Positions 61,217 to 64,000 of a stretch of 64,000 bases of DNA are shown piece by piece. Origin of the DNA: an uncultured bacterium (GTDB taxonomy: Bacteria; Sysuimicrobiota; Sysuimicrobiia; Sysuimicrobiales; Sysuimicrobiaceae); assembly GCA_938028835.1 (NCBI GenBank), contig CALIMJ010000022.1:1-64000 (forward strand), in the 5' to 3' direction. Position 1 is the stretch's first letter; every line of letters starts with the position of its first letter. Both the position numbers and the translations under genes were made by a program. Under the pieces are notes generated by a model that was given only the letters and a program-made list of their open reading frames with translations, was not told the DNA's origin and made no database searches.

Positions 61217-62218
61217 ATGGAGGTGGCGCGTGTGCGGCGGGTCCGCGCTGTCTGCCTGGCCACCGCCGCGTTCGTGCTGGCGACCCTGAGCGGGGCCGGA
61301 GCACAGCCCGCGCAGCCCGTCCAGGTGGAACTGGTCGACGACGGCCGCGGGGAGTCCGTCCTGACCACCAGCCGCACGGTGGCAGAGTTGCTGGCGGAGC
61401 GCGGCGTGTCGGTGGGTCCGTTCGACCTTGTGGTTCCTTCCCCGGAAACCCCTCTACGGGAGGGCCTGCGGGTGACGGTATTCCGCGCGATCCCAGTGCG
61501 GGTCACCGCGGACGGGGTGACCCGCGAGGTGCCGGTGGTGGGCCGGACGGTGGCGGACGTCCTGGCCCGTGCGGGGATCACCCTCGGGCCCTTGGACCGC
61601 GTGGCCCCGGGGCTGTGGGAAGAGGTCGGGCCGGGCCGTGAGGTGCGGGTGGTCCGGGTGAGGCAGGAGACGGTGGCGCGTCGGCAGGTGGTTCCCTACC
61701 GCACGGTGGAGCGGGTCGTGCCCGCGTACCTCCCGGAGCCCCCGCGGGTACTGGTGGAGGGACGGAACGGCGTCGTGGAGCACGTCTACCGGCTCACGTA
61801 CGAGGACGGCAGGGTGGTCCTCAAGGAGAAGGTAGCCACCCGGGTCGTCCAGCAGGGCCGGCCTCGAGTGATCCGGGTGGGCAGGGCCTACGTGCCCTCC
61901 CGTGGAGAGCTGGCCCGGCGCCCTTCCCTGGTGGTGGTGGCCACCGCGTACGCCCCCAACCATGGCCGGGGAGTCGACGGTGTCACGGCGACCGGCGTTC
62001 GCGCCCGGCGCGGGGTCGTGGCGGTAGACCCGCGGGTGATCCCGCTGGGCTCCGTCGTCTATGTGGAGGGGTACGGGGTAGGGGTGGCCGCGGACACCGG
62101 AGGGGCGATCCGCGGACGACGGGTGGACCTGTGCTTCGACACGCCCGGGGAGGCGTACCGGTGGGGCAGGAGGGTCGTTCGCGTGTACCTGCTCCGCAAG
62201 CCCTCGGAGGATCCGTAG
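61217..62218 (+). CDS. YabE/RpfB-like G5 and 3D domain protein
   Basis: An exported cell-wall protein of 333 residues. A signal sequence (VCLATAAFVLATLSGAGA) is followed by two DUF348 repeats (TSRTVAELLAERGVSVGPFD and GRTVADVLARAGITLGPLD), a G5 domain (RRQVVPYRTVERVV to VATRVVQQGRPRV) and a C-terminal 3D domain with the three aspartates (VAVDPRVIPLGSVVYVEG, VAADTGGAIRGRRVDLCF), likely a murein hydrolase related to MltA. In Bacillus yabE precedes rnmV and ksgA; here it directly precedes ksgA. Confidence 0.9.
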   Translation: MEVARVRRVRAVCLATAAFVLATLSGAGAQPAQPVQVELVDDGRGESVLTTSRTVAELLAERGVSVGPFDLVVPSPETPLREGLRVTVFRAIPVRVTADGVTREVPVVGRTVADVLARAGITLGPLDRVAPGLWEEVGPGREVRVVRVRQETVARRQVVPYRTVERVVPAYLPEPPRVLVEGRNGVVEHVYRLTYEDGRVVLKEKVATRVVQQGRPRVIRVGRAYVPSRGELARRPSLVVVATAYAPNHGRGVDGVTATGVRARRGVVAVDPRVIPLGSVVYVEGYGVGVAADTGGAIRGRRVDLCFDTPGEAYRWGRRVVRVYLLRKPSEDP

Positions 62219-62270
62219 GGCGGCCTCCTTATCGCATCGGTGGGAGCCTGCGAAACGACCCAGACCGCGG

Positions 62271-62276
62271 TACGCT
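62271..62276 (+). promoter_or_regulatory. -10 element for a leaderless ksgA message
   Basis: TACGCT ends six bases before the ksgA GTG; no SD lies between. The same arrangement is seen at iscS and lgt. No convincing -35. Confidence 0.4.
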
Positions 62277-62282
62277 TCAGTC

Positions 62283-63104
62283 GTGGCGCCCTCCGAGCTG
62301 CTCCGCCTCCTGAGAACCCGGGGCGTCCGGCTGAGGCGCTCCCTCGGGCAGCACTTCCTCGCCAGCTGTCGCCACCTGGAACGCATCGTGCAGCTCGCGG
62401 ATCTCGGTTCTCAGGATGCGGTGCTGGAGGTGGGCGCCGGCACCGGGCTGCTCACCGCGAGGCTCGCGGAGCGGGCCGGCGCGGTGGTGGCGGTGGAAGT
62501 GGACCCGCGGCTGGCGGAGGTGCTGGAGGAGCTGGTGGGTGAGCAGCCCCACGTCCGGGTGCTGCGCGCTGACGCCCTGCAGCTGGACCTCGCCGCGGTG
62601 TTCCCCCCTTCGATGCGCCGCAAGGTAGTGGCCAACCTGCCGTACGGGATCGCCTCGCCCCTCTTGGTCCGCTTGTTGGAGGAGGTGCCGGACCTGGAAC
62701 GCCTGGTGGTGACCGTACAGGAGGAGGTGGCGCGGCGGCTGGTGGCCCGGCCGGGGACCTCCGACTACGGCCTGCTCACGGTCCTGGTGCGGTTCCACGC
62801 GGACGCGGACCTGGCCTTCCGGATCCCGCCTGCGGCCTTCGTGCCGCCTCCCCGGGTGACCTCCGCGGTGGTGGTGTTGACCCCTCGGCCGCGCCCGAAG
62901 GACGTGGACTACGAGCTGTTCCGGACCCTCGTGCGCGCGGCTTTCGGGCAGCGGCGCAAGCAGCTGCGCAGGGCGTGGGCTGCGGTGGTGCCGGCCCAGC
63001 GTCTGGAGGAGGCGGCGCGGCTTGCGGGGGTGGACCTGCGCCGCCGCGGCGAGACCCTGTCCGTGGAGGAATTCGCCGCGGTGGCGCGCGCGCTGGCGTG
63101 CTGA
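62283..63104 (+). CDS. rsmA: 16S rRNA (adenine(1518)-N6/adenine(1519)-N6)-dimethyltransferase
   Basis: KsgA/RsmA dimethylates two adjacent adenines in the 3' hairpin of 16S rRNA during 30S assembly. LGQHFLASCRHLERIV, the SAM site VLEVGAGTGLLTARLAE, VVANLPYGIASPLLVRLLEE (NLPYGI for the usual NLPYNI) and VQEEVARRLVARPGTSDYGLLTVLV are present. 273 residues with the C-terminal helical domain. GTG at the predicted transcription start. Confidence 0.94.
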   Translation: MAPSELLRLLRTRGVRLRRSLGQHFLASCRHLERIVQLADLGSQDAVLEVGAGTGLLTARLAERAGAVVAVEVDPRLAEVLEELVGEQPHVRVLRADALQLDLAAVFPPSMRRKVVANLPYGIASPLLVRLLEEVPDLERLVVTVQEEVARRLVARPGTSDYGLLTVLVRFHADADLAFRIPPAAFVPPPRVTSAVVVLTPRPRPKDVDYELFRTLVRAAFGQRRKQLRRAWAAVVPAQRLEEAARLAGVDLRRRGETLSVEEFAAVARALAC

Positions 63105-63141
63105 GCGATCGGACCCCAGCGGGAGCAAGATCCTGGGGGTG

Positions 63142-63159
63142 CCCGCGCACGGGCGCGGG
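63142..63159. terminator. hairpin between convergent ksgA and LCP genes
   Basis: CCCGCGC pairs with GCGCGGG around ACGG. It sits in the 71-base gap between two converging genes; no T-tract on either side. Confidence 0.4.
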
Positions 63160-63175
63160 ATTCGGGGTTCGGGGG

Positions 63176-64000
63176 TCAGGGGGCAGGTACCGGTGCGCCC
63201 GAAAGCCAGCGCAGACGGCGGGCGTAGTCCAGCCCCACCCGGACCACTAGGTCGGCCTGCGCCTCGGGCCTTTGCCGCGCGGCCACAGCCCCCACGCCGA
63301 GCATGTCCCGCACCGCTGCGGCCAGGGCGGTGTCGCCCCGGGTGGAGACCACGGCGGTGTAGGGCTGGCCCTCCGGGTCCGGTTCCACGCGCAGCACCCG
63401 GAACCCCATGCGCTGGAGCCGCTCTGCCGCCTGAAGGCCCGTGCCTGGCACACCGCTGGCGTTGCGCACCTCCACCGTGGTGCCCGCGACCTGCTCCGGC
63501 GGGAGTCCGTAGAACATCTCCAGCACCAAGGCCCGCACCCGCTCCGGGTCAGGGTCCCAGAACAGGGGCGCGAAGTGGCCGGGCAGGGTCTCCGTGCGGA
63601 TCCGGTCCGGCGCCAGCCGGCTGAGGAACCAGCCGAGGGTAGCCACCTCGTGGGGAGTGAGGTTCGTCTGCGTGTTCTCCGCCACCGCCCGGAGGATCTG
63701 CGGCGCCCGCAGCCAGGTCTGCGGTTCCTTCAGGCGTTGGAACAGCGCGTGCACCACCTTCTGCTGGCGCTGCACGCGGCCGATGTCCCCCAGGGGGTCG
63801 TGGCGGAACCGGGCGTAGCCCATGGCCTGTTCCCCGGACAGCAGCTGGCGGCCCTTCTTGAGGTCGATGCGCAGGCCCGCCCACCAGTCCTCGTACTGCA
63901 GGTCCCGCTCCACCTCCACCCATACGCCTCCGACCGCGTCGATGAGGCGCGCGAAGGACTGGGGTCCCAGCTTCACGTAGCGGTGGACGCGGACGCCGAG
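63176..64000 (-). CDS. LytR-CpsA-Psr family protein (5' part outside window)
   Basis: LCP enzymes attach teichoic acids or other glycopolymers to peptidoglycan at the outer membrane face. The visible part begins within the LCP domain (HRYVKLGPQSFARLIDAVGGVWVEV, RIDLKKGRQLLSGEQAMGYARFRHDPLGDIGRVQRQQKVV, with the catalytic-pocket Arg residues) and ends with a LytR_C domain (TTVEVRNASGVPGTGLQAAERL to DLVVRVGLDYA). The frame stays open to the window edge, so the start, membrane anchor and first LCP motifs are missing. Confidence 0.9.
   Translation of the reverse strand, partial: LGVRVHRYVKLGPQSFARLIDAVGGVWVEVERDLQYEDWWAGLRIDLKKGRQLLSGEQAMGYARFRHDPLGDIGRVQRQQKVVHALFQRLKEPQTWLRAPQILRAVAENTQTNLTPHEVATLGWFLSRLAPDRIRTETLPGHFAPLFWDPDPERVRALVLEMFYGLPPEQVAGTTVEVRNASGVPGTGLQAAERLQRMGFRVLRVEPDPEGQPYTAVVSTRGDTALAAAVRDMLGVGAVAARQRPEAQADLVVRVGLDYARRLRWLSGAPVPAP

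Overview
The window is a continuous stretch of a very GC-rich bacterial chromosome with tightly packed genes, many GTG starts and frequent ATGA/GTGA stop-start overlaps. It carries no rRNA, CRISPR array, transposase or phage gene. Gene content points to a respiring, Gram-positive-like (Terrabacteria-type) lineage: a YabE/RpfB-like G5-3D protein next to ksgA, a LytR-CpsA-Psr protein, a GerMN lipoprotein-like gene, ThyX, a full 14-subunit complex I and a form II CoxL-type molybdenum hydroxylase. Deep thermophile-rich candidate phyla such as CSP1-3/Sysuimicrobiota would fit, but this is inference from gene content only.

Layout. 1-4.2 kb: a DsrE-like/OsmC-like pair on the minus strand, where the OsmC-like gene has an in-frame TGA exactly at its redox cysteine (selenoprotein candidate, cut by the window edge), divergent from a DUF3179 gene, a small CC-H2 finger protein, a Tat-exported unknown protein and a Crp/Fnr regulator; a Crp-like palindrome lies in the divergent gap. 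4.2-8.3 kb: superoxide dismutase, two small zinc-ribbon proteins and O6-alkylguanine-DNA alkyltransferase on the minus strand; an ECF sigma/anti-sigma/Spy-like operon; tRNA-Leu(CAG). 8.3-18.8 kb: MrfA-type helicase, RsmI, phenylacetate-CoA ligase with thioesterase, MFS exporter, ThyX, CoA-type Nudix, PHP phosphatase and a MerR-like regulator. 18.8-23.1 kb: a 1418-residue four-GAF/PAS/GGDEF/EAL protein.

23.1-40.1 kb is the energy core: a cysteine desulfurase, then nuoABCDEFGHIJKLMN in canonical order, followed by FixC- and FixX-like proteins, so NADH and (through an ETF not seen here) acyl-CoA electrons would both enter the quinone pool from one operon. 40.1-44.2 kb: lipid kinase and an ABC-2 type exporter operon with a NEW3-domain protein. 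44.2-49.6 kb: cupin, zinc alcohol dehydrogenase and class II aldolase-like gene, Lgt, and an adenine deaminase divergent from lgt. 49.6-52 kb: a SAM-I riboswitch ahead of homoserine kinase and threonine synthase. 52-57.2 kb: GNAT, family 4 uracil-DNA glycosylase with an extra C-terminal domain, then coxM-L-S genes. 57.4-61 kb: GerMN protein, methylmalonyl-CoA mutase catalytic subunit, MeaB and epimerase (propionyl/methylmalonyl-CoA pathway, with the B12-binding subunit absent here). 61-64 kb: YabE-like protein, KsgA and a partial LCP protein.

A recurring promoter feature is a -10 hexamer placed six bases before a GTG start (iscS, lgt, ksgA and a small reading frame ahead of nuoA), suggesting leaderless transcripts in this organism. 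All starts and promoters were chosen by eye; no similarity search was run.
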